The position numbers and the translations under genes were made by a program. From contig NZ_JAUTAL010000001.1 of NCBI RefSeq assembly GCF_030818575.1, positions 3,348,001-3,412,000 on the forward strand: DNA of 64,000 nucleotides, written 5' to 3'. Shown piece by piece: positions 1 through 10,489 of this stretch (position 1 is its first letter; each line of letters starts with the position of its first letter). This DNA comes from Chryseobacterium camelliae (lineage in GTDB: Bacteria > Bacteroidota > Bacteroidia > Flavobacteriales > Weeksellaceae). The notes beneath the pieces were generated by a model. It searched no databases and was not told the origin of the DNA. It saw only the letters and a list, made by a program, of their open reading frames with translations.

Positions 1-710
1 TAAAAATCGACCGTCTGAAAAGTCCAGTTAAATGTATTAATCAAGGTCAGCTTATTTACAGGCACCGGAAGATCAGTAACTATTTTCAATACTAAATTTG
101 CCATCATGCTTCCTACGATTCCGGGTAAAGCTCCCAGCACACCAAGGCTGTCGCAATCCGGGACCTCATCCTCTGAAGGCGGCTCCGGAAAAATATCCCT
201 TAGATTCTGGCTACCCTGAACATTAAAGACCGCAACCTGACCCGAAAATCCGAGAATACTTCCGTAAACAAGGGGTTTCCCAAGCTTTATACAGGCATCA
301 TTGATCAGATATCTGGTTTTGAAGTTATCTGAGCCATCAACAATGATATCGTAGTCCGAAATAATTTGTTCAGCATTGGTATCATCTATTTTCAGGCGAT
401 ATCCGGTAAAATTGACCTGATGATTAAGGTTTTTAACAAATTGTTCTGCACTTTCCACTTTGAAAATGCCGACTGACCGTTCATTATGTATCACCTGCCG
501 GTTTAAATTATGCAGTTCCACCGCATCAAAATCCACTACACCCAATATACCCACTCCTGCCGCTGCCAAATACTGAATAACCGGGCTGCCCAATCCTCCT
601 GCACCAATCACCAGGACTTTTGAATTCATAATTTTCTTCTGTCCGTCCAGCCCGATCTCTTCTATAAATATCTGGCGGCTGTACCGGGAAAACCGATCTC
701 CTTTACTCAT
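1..710 (-). CDS. thiF: ThiF/MoeB/HesA-family adenylyltransferase (3' end outside window)
   Basis: E1-like enzyme that adenylates the C-terminal glycine of the sulfur carrier ThiS in thiazole synthesis. About 236 codons are visible and the frame stays open to the window edge, so the C-terminus is missing. A Rossmann nucleotide-binding motif VIGAGGLGSP lies at residues 34-43, followed by the acidic D60/D62 region. DGSDNF at 125-130 and the conserved Cys near 186 (PDCDSLGVLG) fit ThiF/MoeB. The ATG at 710 overlaps the end of thiH (ATGAGTAA), so it is the last visible gene of the thiamine operon. MoeB is the alternative, but the context argues for ThiF. Confidence 0.88.
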   Translation of the reverse strand, partial: MSKGDRFSRYSRQIFIEEIGLDGQKKIMNSKVLVIGAGGLGSPVIQYLAAAGVGILGVVDFDAVELHNLNRQVIHNERSVGIFKVESAEQFVKNLNHQVNFTGYRLKIDDTNAEQIISDYDIIVDGSDNFKTRYLINDACIKLGKPLVYGSILGFSGQVAVFNVQGSQNLRDIFPEPPSEDEVPDCDSLGVLGALPGIVGSMMANLVLKIVTDLPVPVNKLTLINTFNWTFQTVDF

Positions 711-1857
711 TTCCCGTTCTGTCATACGTTGATTTAGTTCTGCTGTACACCGGATCCCAGTCTTTCATTACCGGGTCGTATCCTGCATTCCGGATCACAG
801 CTTTTATTTCTTCCATGCTCCTATCATCACTGGTTTCAAACTGTTCCAGGGATTCTTTGTCTACAGCGTAACCGCCGGGATTGGTTTTGGAAGCGGCGCT
901 CATGGCTGTTGCCCCCAATGAAACAATATGATCCCTGAACGTTTCATTTTCCCGGGTAGAAATGGAAATTTCAAGGTCTTCATTCCAGATGCGGTAGGCG
1001 CAGATTAACTGCAGCAAATCTTTATCGGACATGATAAAATTAGGCTCGATGATCCCTTCTGCCGGCCGGAGCCTCGGAAATGATACGGAAAACCTGGACT
1101 TCCAGTACTGTTTCTGAAGGTAATCGATATGGAGCGCATTGAAAAAGCTGTCTACCCTCCAGTCTTCCAGGCCAAGCAGTACGCCTAGTCCGATTTTATG
1201 TATGCCTGCCCTTCCGACACGGTCCGGAGTATCAAGCCGGAAGTTGAAGTTTGATTTTTTGCCTTTCGGATGGTATTCTTTGTATACTTCCTGATGGTAA
1301 GTTTCCTGATACACCAGAACGGCATTCACTCCCGCATCATGAAGCAAACAATATTCTTCTTCCGACAATGGCTGAACTTCGATGGAAATATTAGCAAAAT
1401 GCGGCCTTAATAACTTTATTGCATTCAGAAAATAGCTGACCCCAACGGTCTTATTGGCTTCTCCGCTCACCAGCAATACATGGTTTACACCCATTGATTT
1501 TAAAACCGTCGCTTCAATCATAAGTTCTGTATCAGAGAGGGTTTTCCGTTTAATAGAATTATCCAGGCTAAAACCACAATAGGTACAGATGTTCTGGCAC
1601 TCATTGCTGAGGTACAGCGGAGCATACAGCTGGATGGTTTTCCCGAACCGTTTCCGGGTAAGCTGCTGCGCCAGCTTCGCCATAGTTTCCAGCTTAACGG
1701 ATGCCGCCGGAGAAATCAGATTGATGAAATCATCCAGGCTTCTTTGTTGTTTACAAAGGCTCCTTTCTACATCCTGAAGGGTTACCTGGTCCAGCCTCCG
1801 GCGTACCTGGTCCCATGAATATTGTTCAAAAACATCTATAAAACTGTTCATCGTCAT
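703..1857 (-). CDS. thiH: 2-iminoacetate synthase ThiH
   Basis: Radical SAM tyrosine lyase that cleaves tyrosine to 2-iminoacetate (dehydroglycine) and p-cresol, supplying the C2-N unit of the thiazole ring. The 384-residue length is normal for ThiH. The radical SAM cluster motif CxxxCxxC is at C87, C91 and C94 (CQNICTYC). The start ATG overlaps the thiG stop by 4 nt (ATGA), implying translational coupling; a second in-frame ATG two codons later (1851) is also possible. A ThiH rather than ThiO route is the usual choice in bacteria that can grow with little or no oxygen, which fits the cbb3 oxidase found later in the window. Confidence 0.95.
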   Translation of the reverse strand: MTMNSFIDVFEQYSWDQVRRRLDQVTLQDVERSLCKQQRSLDDFINLISPAASVKLETMAKLAQQLTRKRFGKTIQLYAPLYLSNECQNICTYCGFSLDNSIKRKTLSDTELMIEATVLKSMGVNHVLLVSGEANKTVGVSYFLNAIKLLRPHFANISIEVQPLSEEEYCLLHDAGVNAVLVYQETYHQEVYKEYHPKGKKSNFNFRLDTPDRVGRAGIHKIGLGVLLGLEDWRVDSFFNALHIDYLQKQYWKSRFSVSFPRLRPAEGIIEPNFIMSDKDLLQLICAYRIWNEDLEISISTRENETFRDHIVSLGATAMSAASKTNPGGYAVDKESLEQFETSDDRSMEEIKAVIRNAGYDPVMKDWDPVYSRTKSTYDRTGNE

Positions 1858-2633
1858 TCAAATAAAAAAGAGGTCAGCGGACTTGAGGCTTCGGCATGGT
1901 GGGAGACAGCTCCTAAACCGGATTCAAACGCCCGTCTCCCTGCAATAACGCCTTCTTTAAAAGCCACAGCCATCTGAACAGGATCTGCCGCTACGGCAAT
2001 GGCGGTATTCACCAATACGGCATCGGCGCCCATTTCCATAGCCTTGGCTGCATCTGAAGGCGCTCCGATACCTGCATCTACCACTACCGGAACACGGCTC
2101 TGGCTGATGATAATTTCCAGGAAATCCAGGGTGCGCAGTCCTTTATTCGTTCCAATAGGTGCGCCCAAAGGCATCACTACGGCTGTTCCTGCCTCTTCCA
2201 GCCGTTTGCACAATACAGGATCAGCGTGGATATAAGGCATCACCACAAAACCCAGTTTGGCCAGCTCCTCAGTTGCATAAAGAGTTTCAATAGGATCAGG
2301 CAACAAATATTTCGGATCGGGGTGGATTTCAAGTTTCACCCAGTTGGTTTCCAATGCTTCCCTGGCCAGCTGTGCTGCCAATACAGCTTCTTTGGCGGTA
2401 CGGGCTCCGGAAGTATTGGGCAGCAAATGGATGTTTGCAGGCTGCAATGCGGTAAGCAGGTCATCCTCTTCCGTAGAAGCAGAATCAATCCGTTTCAGCG
2501 CCATAGTAACCATCTGGGATTCTGAAGCGATGATGGATCGAGTCATGATTTCCGGGCTTCCGAACTTTCCGGTTCCCAGAAAAAGCCTGGAATTAAAGGT
2601 GCGCCCTGCTATGGTTAAAGTCTCGATATTCAT
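1854..2633 (-). CDS. thiG: thiazole synthase ThiG
   Basis: TIM-barrel enzyme that condenses deoxyxylulose 5-phosphate, dehydroglycine and the ThiS thiocarboxylate into thiazole phosphate. Its 259 residues are full length. The Schiff-base lysine is K100 in NWVKLEI, and the phosphate-binding end carries [20 protein letters not shown]. It overlaps both neighbours (thiE upstream, thiH downstream) by 4 nt, so thiE-thiG-thiH are translationally coupled. ThiG normally works as a complex with ThiH or ThiS, both encoded in this operon. Confidence 0.96.
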   Translation of the reverse strand: MNIETLTIAGRTFNSRLFLGTGKFGSPEIMTRSIIASESQMVTMALKRIDSASTEEDDLLTALQPANIHLLPNTSGARTAKEAVLAAQLAREALETNWVKLEIHPDPKYLLPDPIETLYATEELAKLGFVVMPYIHADPVLCKRLEEAGTAVVMPLGAPIGTNKGLRTLDFLEIIISQSRVPVVVDAGIGAPSDAAKAMEMGADAVLVNTAIAVAADPVQMAVAFKEGVIAGRRAFESGLGAVSHHAEASSPLTSFLFE

Positions 2634-3244
2634 TGTAATGCGGTTTTAAATTCGTTAATTAAGGTAGGATCATGGGTAATCTGCCCCGAAACAGCTACTC
2701 CGTAAATGCCGATCGGCTTTAAAAATTCAATATCATGAAGGGTAATTCCTCCGATGGCAAAAATCTTCGGGACCTCTATTTTCTCTGACTGCAATTCCTG
2801 TATGATTTCAAAATAGCCCCCAAAACCTAAGACCGGGCTCAGCTTTTCTTTGGTAGCCGTAAATCGCAGCGGTCCCAGGCCAATGTAGTTACAGCCTTCC
2901 TTTATTCTCTGTAGAACATCTGCCGCTGTATTCGCAGTCCCGCCAATGATTTTACCGGATCCCAGAATATGCCTTGCCGATTCTACTGACTGGTCTTCCA
3001 GCCCTAAGTGAACCCCGTCAGCATCTATCTGCCTGGCTATCTGTACGTGATCATTGATGATGCATACAGATCCGTAATCGCAGCATAGCCGCTTAGCATC
3101 TTCACACAGCCTCATCAGTTCTCCCGGAGAAGCATTTTTCCAGCGGACCTGGACCCAGCGGACTCCATGATCCAGCGCAGTTCTTATATTATTCTCCTGC
3201 TCCGATCTCGTCACTCCCTGTGATATATACTGTAATTTTTCCAT
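2630..3244 (-). CDS. thiE: thiamine phosphate synthase ThiE
   Basis: Joins HMP pyrophosphate and thiazole phosphate to give thiamine monophosphate. The 204 residues show the canonical ThiE signatures: VRWKN for the pyrimidine side, DGVHLGLED, the [13 protein letters not shown] loop (family pattern GPhf-TxTK) and the GGI phosphate loop. This is the better conserved of two ThiE-like proteins in the operon, so it is probably the main synthase. It starts 3 nt after thiD ends and overlaps thiG by 4 nt. Confidence 0.93.
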   Translation of the reverse strand: MEKLQYISQGVTRSEQENNIRTALDHGVRWVQVRWKNASPGELMRLCEDAKRLCCDYGSVCIINDHVQIARQIDADGVHLGLEDQSVESARHILGSGKIIGGTANTAADVLQRIKEGCNYIGLGPLRFTATKEKLSPVLGFGGYFEIIQELQSEKIEVPKIFAIGGITLHDIEFLKPIGIYGVAVSGQITHDPTLINEFKTALQ

Positions 3245-3247
3245 GTT

Positions 3248-3957
3248 TTATGAATGATATCCTAATAAAGAAGGATTACTTTTTAAATAGTGTTCAACAT
3301 ATAATTTCGCTTTCCTGCACGCGGTTTCTGTATCTTCTCCCCTGGCCAGCCAACCGGCAATGGCTGACGAGAGCACACACCCTGAACCATGCTTGGCAGT
3401 ATACTCCCTGCTTTCCTCTGAAGGCAGTATGGGGATTTCAACCCCGTTATTCCATAATATGTCAGTTCCTAAACGGTCTTTCCGGTGTCCGCCTTTCATC
3501 AGGACTGAACATACGCTTTTCTCAAAAAGATTATTTTTGTCCAGCATCTGATATTCATCCCAGTTAGGCGTGATAAGACTGATTTTATCCAGAACTTTAT
3601 CCAGCTGCTGAAGCGTATCAAGATCAAAGAAGGCAAATTCCGACGTGCTTTTAAGGACAGGATCCCAAACGATTTTGATTCCTGTATTATTTCCGCTGAT
3701 AACCTCCAGGATTTCGCCCAGCATAGCTGCATCTTTCACGACACCAATCTTTATTGCCTGAACAGGGTATTTTTTCAACAGAAGCTGTACTGTTTCTGTT
3801 ATGGACTCCACCGGTTGCCAATCAAGACTCAGGCATTCAGATTCCGTTTGTACCGTCATGGCAGTACATACGGCAAGTCCTGCTGTTTTCAGCTGCTCCA
3901 TAGTTTTGATGTCAGCAAGTACTCCTGCTCCCCCACTCGGATCGTATCCGGCAATGG

Positions 3958-3985
<28 letters not shown>
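3248..3985 (-). CDS. thiD: hydroxymethylpyrimidine / phosphomethylpyrimidine kinase ThiD
   Basis: Ribokinase-like kinase that phosphorylates HMP and HMP-phosphate to HMP-pyrophosphate, the pyrimidine donor for ThiE. The N-terminal TIAGYDPSGGAGVLADIKT is the family signature, and the anion-hole and base region KHGSGCVLSSAIAG lies near the C-terminus with the expected GSGC motif. It is 245 residues, slightly short but complete. The start lies inside the end of the upstream thiE-like gene (28-nt overlap), indicating tight coupling. Confidence 0.94.
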
Positions 3986-6577
<2,592 letters not shown>

Positions 6578-6644
6578 TCCTAAATTTTAAATACACTTTA
6601 GGAATGGCTGTTATTGTACAATAGAATGCACAGCAAAAGTCATC

Positions 6645-6724
6645 TACTTTTCCCTACGCTGGTATGATCCAGATCAGGTTCAAAGGGTAAAATCTCAGTC
6701 TGTTGGTACAGACACCCCTAAAGT
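6645..6724 (-). ncRNA. TPP riboswitch (thi box)
   Basis: On the minus strand the conserved core reads CTGAGA (pyrimidine-sensor side) and later ACCTGATCTGGATCATACC followed by AGCGTAGGGAA, the hallmark of the thi box. A closing P1 helix can form between ACTTT at the 5' end (near 6724) and AAAGT at the 3' end (near 6645). It sits about 70 nt upstream of the thiS start and so controls the whole thiamine operon. Confidence 0.96.
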
Positions 6725-6730
6725 TGGAAG

Positions 6731-6760
6731 CGAAGTTAATTATTTTTTCACAACAGACAA
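6731..6760 (-). promoter_or_regulatory. Bacteroidetes-type promoter of the thiamine operon
   Basis: TTG (6760-6758), a 19-nt spacer, then TAACTTCG (6738-6731) on the minus strand match the flavobacterial -33 TTTG / -7 TAnnTTTG pattern closely. It lies a few bases upstream of the riboswitch 5' end, so the aptamer would be at the very start of the transcript. Confidence 0.6.
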
Positions 6761-6821
6761 TGCATTATTGAAAATAAACATGGAAAAAATCAATACTATT
6801 TCTTACATTGATAAGAAATAA

Positions 6822-6852
6822 TTTCCTACTTCATAAATTAATATTACTTTTG
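6822..6852 (+). promoter_or_regulatory. promoter of the outer-membrane protein gene at 6953
   Basis: TTTC (6822-6825), a 19-nt spacer and TACTTTTG (6845-6852) fit the TAnnTTTG consensus. This predicts a leader of roughly 95 nt that can form short hairpins (CTCC..GGAG, GCC..GGC, ATTACT..AGTAAT) before the start codon. Confidence 0.55.
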
Positions 6853-6952
6853 CCCAAACGGCTATTACTTGTTGACTCCATACAATACGGAGCCTGCCAT
6901 CAAAGGCAATAAGCAGTAATGCAGCTGATTCAATTTAATAAAAGTAATAAAC

Positions 6953-7501
6953 ATGAAAAAAAAATTCTTAGCAGCGCTTATTCCAATGGCATCCCTGATG
7001 TACTCCCAGGAAAACGCATCCGGACAAAAATCATTTTTTGGGGTACAGGCAGGTCTTTTCGGGGTTAATGTCTATAATGAATACAGTATAAAGGAAAATT
7101 TTGTTCTGAGGACCGATATAGATTTTTCTCCTTCCATATGGGGTGGCGATCTGTACAGTAAAACAGGCTTTGCCATTGCTCCCGAACTGAAGGTTTCCCC
7201 TAAATGGTATTATAATCTGGACAAAAGGAAAGCGGATTCAAAAAATACAGCCTATAATGCAGCCAATTATCTGGCGGCCAAAATAGGGTTTGTCCCTGAC
7301 CTCTTTGTTATTTCCAATGTAGACGGAATCAAGGTAAATCCTATGATCTCTCTGGTCCCGACTTGGGGACTACGAAGGAATTTTGCGGATCATTTCAATT
7401 ATGAACTGCAGTTAGGACTGGGTATCGGCAAAATATTAAAATCTGGATATGACATTCAGGCCGTTCCAAACCTGAGCTTCAAAATAGGCTATGATTTCTA
7501 A
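6953..7501 (+). CDS. predicted outer-membrane beta-barrel protein
   Basis: 182 residues with a signal peptide (KKK followed by a hydrophobic stretch, cleavage probably after the SQENASGQ region). The rest is alternating aromatic and hydrophobic strands rich in Gly and Tyr and ends in GYDF, a terminal aromatic typical of outer-membrane barrels. The pattern suggests a small eight-strand barrel of the porin/OmpA-like type with no peptidoglycan-binding domain. No substrate can be named. It has its own promoter and a long leader and faces away from the thiamine operon, so it is not part of it. Confidence 0.7.
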   Translation: MKKKFLAALIPMASLMYSQENASGQKSFFGVQAGLFGVNVYNEYSIKENFVLRTDIDFSPSIWGGDLYSKTGFAIAPELKVSPKWYYNLDKRKADSKNTAYNAANYLAAKIGFVPDLFVISNVDGIKVNPMISLVPTWGLRRNFADHFNYELQLGLGIGKILKSGYDIQAVPNLSFKIGYDF

Positions 7502-7570
7502 AGTTTTTAACCGATAATTTAAAGCCGGAGCAACATCTGTTACAGGTTTTTATTATCAATACACGATAAG

Positions 7571-7605
7571 ACATAAAGAAGGGACTCCCAATACTGGCAG
7601 TCCCT
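7571..7605 (-). terminator. terminator of the panB-rluA operon
   Basis: A 7-bp stem AGGGACT/AGTCCCT with a 12-nt loop, followed on the minus strand by TTCTTTAT. It lies about 30 nt past the stop of the pseudouridine synthase gene. Confidence 0.75.
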
Positions 7606-7635
7606 GAAATATTCTGAATAAGGCTCTGATCAAGG

Positions 7636-8313
7636 CTAGTTTTCACAAGCCTGCCATATCGCATCCTGAGTGGGAACCGGAGCTGTAATCTCAATACGTT
7701 CCTTGGTTACCGGATGAATGAACTCCAGCTTTCTGGCATGGAGATGGATACCGCCGTCAGCATTGGAGCGCGGCGAACCGTATTTAAGATCTCCTTTTAT
7801 AGGAATTCCCGTTTTGGATAATTGTGCACGGATCTGATGATGCCTTCCTGTTTCCAGATCGATCTCCAGAAGCATATAATGATCCAGTGATTTTATGATA
7901 TGATAGGTGAGAATAGCTTCTTTAGCTCCTTCTGTTGGTTTTGGGAAGATAATGGCCTTATTATTCTTTTCATTCTTTTTAAGATAATGGACCAGCCGTT
8001 GGCTTTGAGGAAGAGGTTCTTTAGGCACTACTGCCCAGTAGGTCTTTTTAATCTCCCTGTTCTTAACCATCTGCGTTAATCTGGACAAAGCCTTCGATGT
8101 TTTAGCATAAATAACCAGTCCGGACGTAGGACGGTCGATACGGTGGACCAGCCCCAGGAAAACATTCCCCGGTTTCCCATCTCTTTTTTTGATGTGATTC
8201 TTGATGGATTCCAGCAGGGATTCATCACCTGTCTTGTCACCCTGAACCAACTGACCCACTTTTTTATTGATTACAAGAAGGTGGTTGTCCTCATATACAA
8301 TTTGTTCTTCCAT
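7636..8313 (-). CDS. RluA-family pseudouridine synthase
   Basis: RNA-uridine isomerase of 225 residues. The catalytic motif HRIDRPTSGLVIYAKT contains the nucleophile D60, and ETGRHHQIRAQLS is the second family motif. There is no N-terminal S4 domain, so this is a short form rather than a full RluC/RluD. Target rRNA or tRNA site is unknown. It starts 3 nt after the upstream small membrane gene and ends the panB operon. Confidence 0.9.
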   Translation of the reverse strand: MEEQIVYEDNHLLVINKKVGQLVQGDKTGDESLLESIKNHIKKRDGKPGNVFLGLVHRIDRPTSGLVIYAKTSKALSRLTQMVKNREIKKTYWAVVPKEPLPQSQRLVHYLKKNEKNNKAIIFPKPTEGAKEAILTYHIIKSLDHYMLLEIDLETGRHHQIRAQLSKTGIPIKGDLKYGSPRSNADGGIHLHARKLEFIHPVTKERIEITAPVPTQDAIWQACEN

Positions 8314-8316
8314 ATC

Positions 8317-8640
8317 TTACCGGCGGAAATTTGACCTGTTAGACAGTGAGATAATAACACCGATCAGCAACCCCAATGTCTTCATTCCGGACAGCCTGGA
8401 TTCCAGCGGAAGCAAAGCGCCGATAAAGCACAGGGCAGCAGCAGCATACATCGCATAAATAAATTTCCTGTCAAAAAGAATCTTTGCCTGCAAAACGAAG
8501 CTAACGGCAATGAATATATAGAACATCCTGGCAGACAGGAATGTATTAATATCCTGAGGAAACAGGCGGAACCATCCTGCGGCAAGACACAGAACGGCAA
8601 TAATGGAAATAATTCCCTGGGCCAATGCAATGTTCTTCAT
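8317..8640 (-). CDS. small integral membrane protein of unknown function
   Basis: 107 residues with about four hydrophobic helices (near residues 8-24, 38-52, 60-78 and 85-98) and short basic loops, ending NRSNFRR. I do not recognise the family. Its ATG overlaps the panB stop by one base (TAATG) and the next gene follows after 3 nt, so it is co-translated with panB and the pseudouridine synthase. No functional link is evident. Confidence 0.8.
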   Translation of the reverse strand: MKNIALAQGIISIIAVLCLAAGWFRLFPQDINTFLSARMFYIFIAVSFVLQAKILFDRKFIYAMYAAAALCFIGALLPLESRLSGMKTLGLLIGVIISLSNRSNFRR

Positions 8641-9455
8641 TAATAACTTTCATTTTCATTAGGGAAATCAACGCTTTTAACGTCTTTCACATACTGAGCT
8701 ACGGCACCGGTGATCTCTGTATAAAGATCAAGGTACCTACGCAGGAATTTAGGACTGAATCCTTTATTCATCCCTACCATATCATGATAAACCAGGACCT
8801 GACCGTCACAGTGAGGCCCGGCACCAATCCCGATCGTAGGAATGGAAATACTTTCTGATACTTTTTTGGCCAGGTCTGCAGGGATTTTTTCCAGAACCAC
8901 TGAAAAGCACCCCAGCTCTTCCAGAAGTTTCGCATCGCTGATGAGCTTCTCTGCTTCCGCATCCTCCTTTGCCCGTACTTTATAGGTCCCGAATTTATAA
9001 ATGGACTGAGGGGTCAACCCCAGGTGTCCCATAACAGGAATGCCTGCATTGATGATTTTTTTGATGGATTTTGAAATTTCCTTCCCCCCTTCAATTTTTA
9101 CGGCGTGGGCACCGCCTTCCTTCATCATCCTTACGGCAGATTCCAGTGCTTTTTCAGGATTACTCTGATAAGTCCCGAACGGAAGGTCAGCCACAACCAG
9201 CGCACGGTCTGTACCTCTTACCACACTCTGGGCATGATAAATCATCTGGTCCAGCGTGATAGGCAAGGTGGTTTCAAAACCGGCCATTACATTGGCTGCG
9301 GAATCTCCGATCAGAACTGCATCAATTCCTCCTGCATCCACCATTTTTGCCGTGGTGAAGTCATAGGCAGTGAGCATGGTTATTTTTTCCTTATCGAATT
9401 TCATTTTCCGTAAGGTTTCCGTCGTAACTTTCTTAATTTCAGAATGAACAGACAT
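8640..9455 (-). CDS. panB: 3-methyl-2-oxobutanoate hydroxymethyltransferase PanB
   Basis: First enzyme of pantothenate synthesis: transfers a hydroxymethyl group from methylene-tetrahydrofolate to alpha-ketoisovalerate, giving ketopantoate. It has 271 residues, normal for the family. Signatures seen are [33 protein letters not shown] (metal-binding Asp), KIEGG and [18 protein letters not shown]. It heads a three-gene operon, separated from the regulator upstream by a terminator. Confidence 0.96.
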   Translation of the reverse strand: MSVHSEIKKVTTETLRKMKFDKEKITMLTAYDFTTAKMVDAGGIDAVLIGDSAANVMAGFETTLPITLDQMIYHAQSVVRGTDRALVVADLPFGTYQSNPEKALESAVRMMKEGGAHAVKIEGGKEISKSIKKIINAGIPVMGHLGLTPQSIYKFGTYKVRAKEDAEAEKLISDAKLLEELGCFSVVLEKIPADLAKKVSESISIPTIGIGAGPHCDGQVLVYHDMVGMNKGFSPKFLRRYLDLYTEITGAVAQYVKDVKSVDFPNENESY

Positions 9456-9472
9456 AATAGATCTATATTAAA

Positions 9473-9498
9473 AGTTAAAAAGTCGGCTTTCGCCGACC
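9473..9498 (-). terminator. terminator of the Crp/Fnr regulator gene
   Basis: Perfect GTCGGC/GCCGAC stem with a GAAA-type loop followed by TTTTT on the minus strand, 15 nt after the regulator stop codon. Confidence 0.85.
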
Positions 9499-9512
9499 TG
9501 TATGTGTATGGA

Positions 9513-10226
9513 TTATAAAACTACGTGACCGAGTTTCATGAGTTTGTCGTGGTTGAGAATCTTGATGTTTCGCCCGTCCACTTCAATCAGGCTATCCTGT
9601 TTGAATTCGGAGATCAGGCGGATGGCACTTTCTGTAGCAGTACCGATGATATTGGCGATTTCCTCGCGTGTAAGAGAGATTTTTATAAACCCTTCAGGAT
9701 CAACGCCCAGTTTCTGCTCAAGCAGGATTAGAATTTCCGCAAGTCTCTCCCGTACGGTTTTCTGAGCCAGGAAAGTAATGGTATTGGAGGATTCTCCAAG
9801 TTCATAAGAAATTTTCTGAAGCATTACGAAAGACAGCTGAGGGTCCACTTCCAAAAGGTGCATGAAAATATCTGAAGGAAGGAAAGTACATTCAATTTCA
9901 GTCATCGCCTCAGCCTTCGCCTGGAAATTTTCCCCGCAAAGTAAAGAACGATAGCCTATAATATCTCCTTCCTTGATAAACCTGAGAATCTGGTCTTTTC
10001 CGAATGCTCCGGATTTGGATAATTTAGCAGCTCCTTTTTCCAAAAAATAAACCCCTTTCGGAGTTTCTCCATCTTCAAAAATCGTATCGTGTTTCTGAAA
10101 GCTGAGTTTCTTCTTGGCTTTGATATATTTATCGAAATCTGCACTGGAAAGTCTTTCCTTAAATGATTTATCATTAAAAACTCTGGCGAACCTATCTTCA
10201 ATAGCAATCTGTTGTTCCTGCGACAT
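9513..10226 (-). CDS. Crp/Fnr-family transcriptional regulator
   Basis: Cyclic-nucleotide-binding-type sensor domain (about residues 35-140 of the longest reading), then a winged helix. The recognition helix TATESAIRLISEF keeps the Glu and Arg that read a TGA half-site in Crp and Fnr. Only two cysteines are present, so it lacks the four-Cys iron-sulfur oxygen sensor of classical Fnr. I prefer the ATG at 10226 (MSQEQQ) over that at 10238, because the -7 element ends at 10245 and the longer form would be nearly leaderless. It diverges from the cbb3 oxidase locus, the obvious candidate target. Confidence 0.9.
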   Translation of the reverse strand: MSQEQQIAIEDRFARVFNDKSFKERLSSADFDKYIKAKKKLSFQKHDTIFEDGETPKGVYFLEKGAAKLSKSGAFGKDQILRFIKEGDIIGYRSLLCGENFQAKAEAMTEIECTFLPSDIFMHLLEVDPQLSFVMLQKISYELGESSNTITFLAQKTVRERLAEILILLEQKLGVDPEGFIKISLTREEIANIIGTATESAIRLISEFKQDSLIEVDGRNIKILNHDKLMKLGHVVL

Positions 10227-10244
10227 TTTATATGACATTTATCA

Positions 10245-10276
10245 CAAAAATAGAACATTTTGATTCGATAAACAAA
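10245..10276 (-). promoter_or_regulatory. promoter of the Crp/Fnr regulator
   Basis: TTTG (10276-10273), a 20-nt spacer and TATTTTTG (10252-10245) on the minus strand fit the flavobacterial consensus. A TAATTTTG -7-like element for the opposite direction lies at 10288-10295, so this short region is probably a divergent promoter. Confidence 0.5.
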
Positions 10277-10309
10277 AAAATTTGTTATAATTTTGTATCT
10301 CAATATTTT

Positions 10310-10489
10310 ATGGAGGTGAGCGAGAACTGTTTTCATTGTGGTCAAGGGATAGAAAAAGAAAGAATTTTATTCGATGAAAAGACTTTCTGCTGCAACGGTT
10401 GTAAATCGGTCTATGAAATTCTGAACACGAATAATCTTACTAATTTTTACGAACTTAATAAAAGAGCGGGTATCCGCCCGGGTGATTGA
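10310..10489 (+). CDS. ccoI: CcoI N-terminal metal-binding domain, cut off by a frameshift
   Basis: 59 residues starting MEVSENCFHCGQG, with CxxC (CFHC) and CCNGC motifs of the putative metal-binding domain found at the N-terminus of cbb3-type copper ATPases. The frame ends at TGA 10487-10489 (GGT GAT TGA). Removing one T from GATTGA joins it in frame to the following ATPase (reading G-D-E-N-T-S-Q), so this is the first part of a single ccoI gene. The next frame has a GTG overlapping this stop (GTGATTGA), so separate translation by coupling is possible. Confidence 0.8.
   Translation: MEVSENCFHCGQGIEKERILFDEKTFCCNGCKSVYEILNTNNLTNFYELNKRAGIRPGD

Noticed and set aside
10259-10272. Second Fnr-like box (TTGATTCGATAAA) between the regulator gene and ccoI
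   Set aside because: Only one half-site fits; the second half and spacing do not match the consensus.
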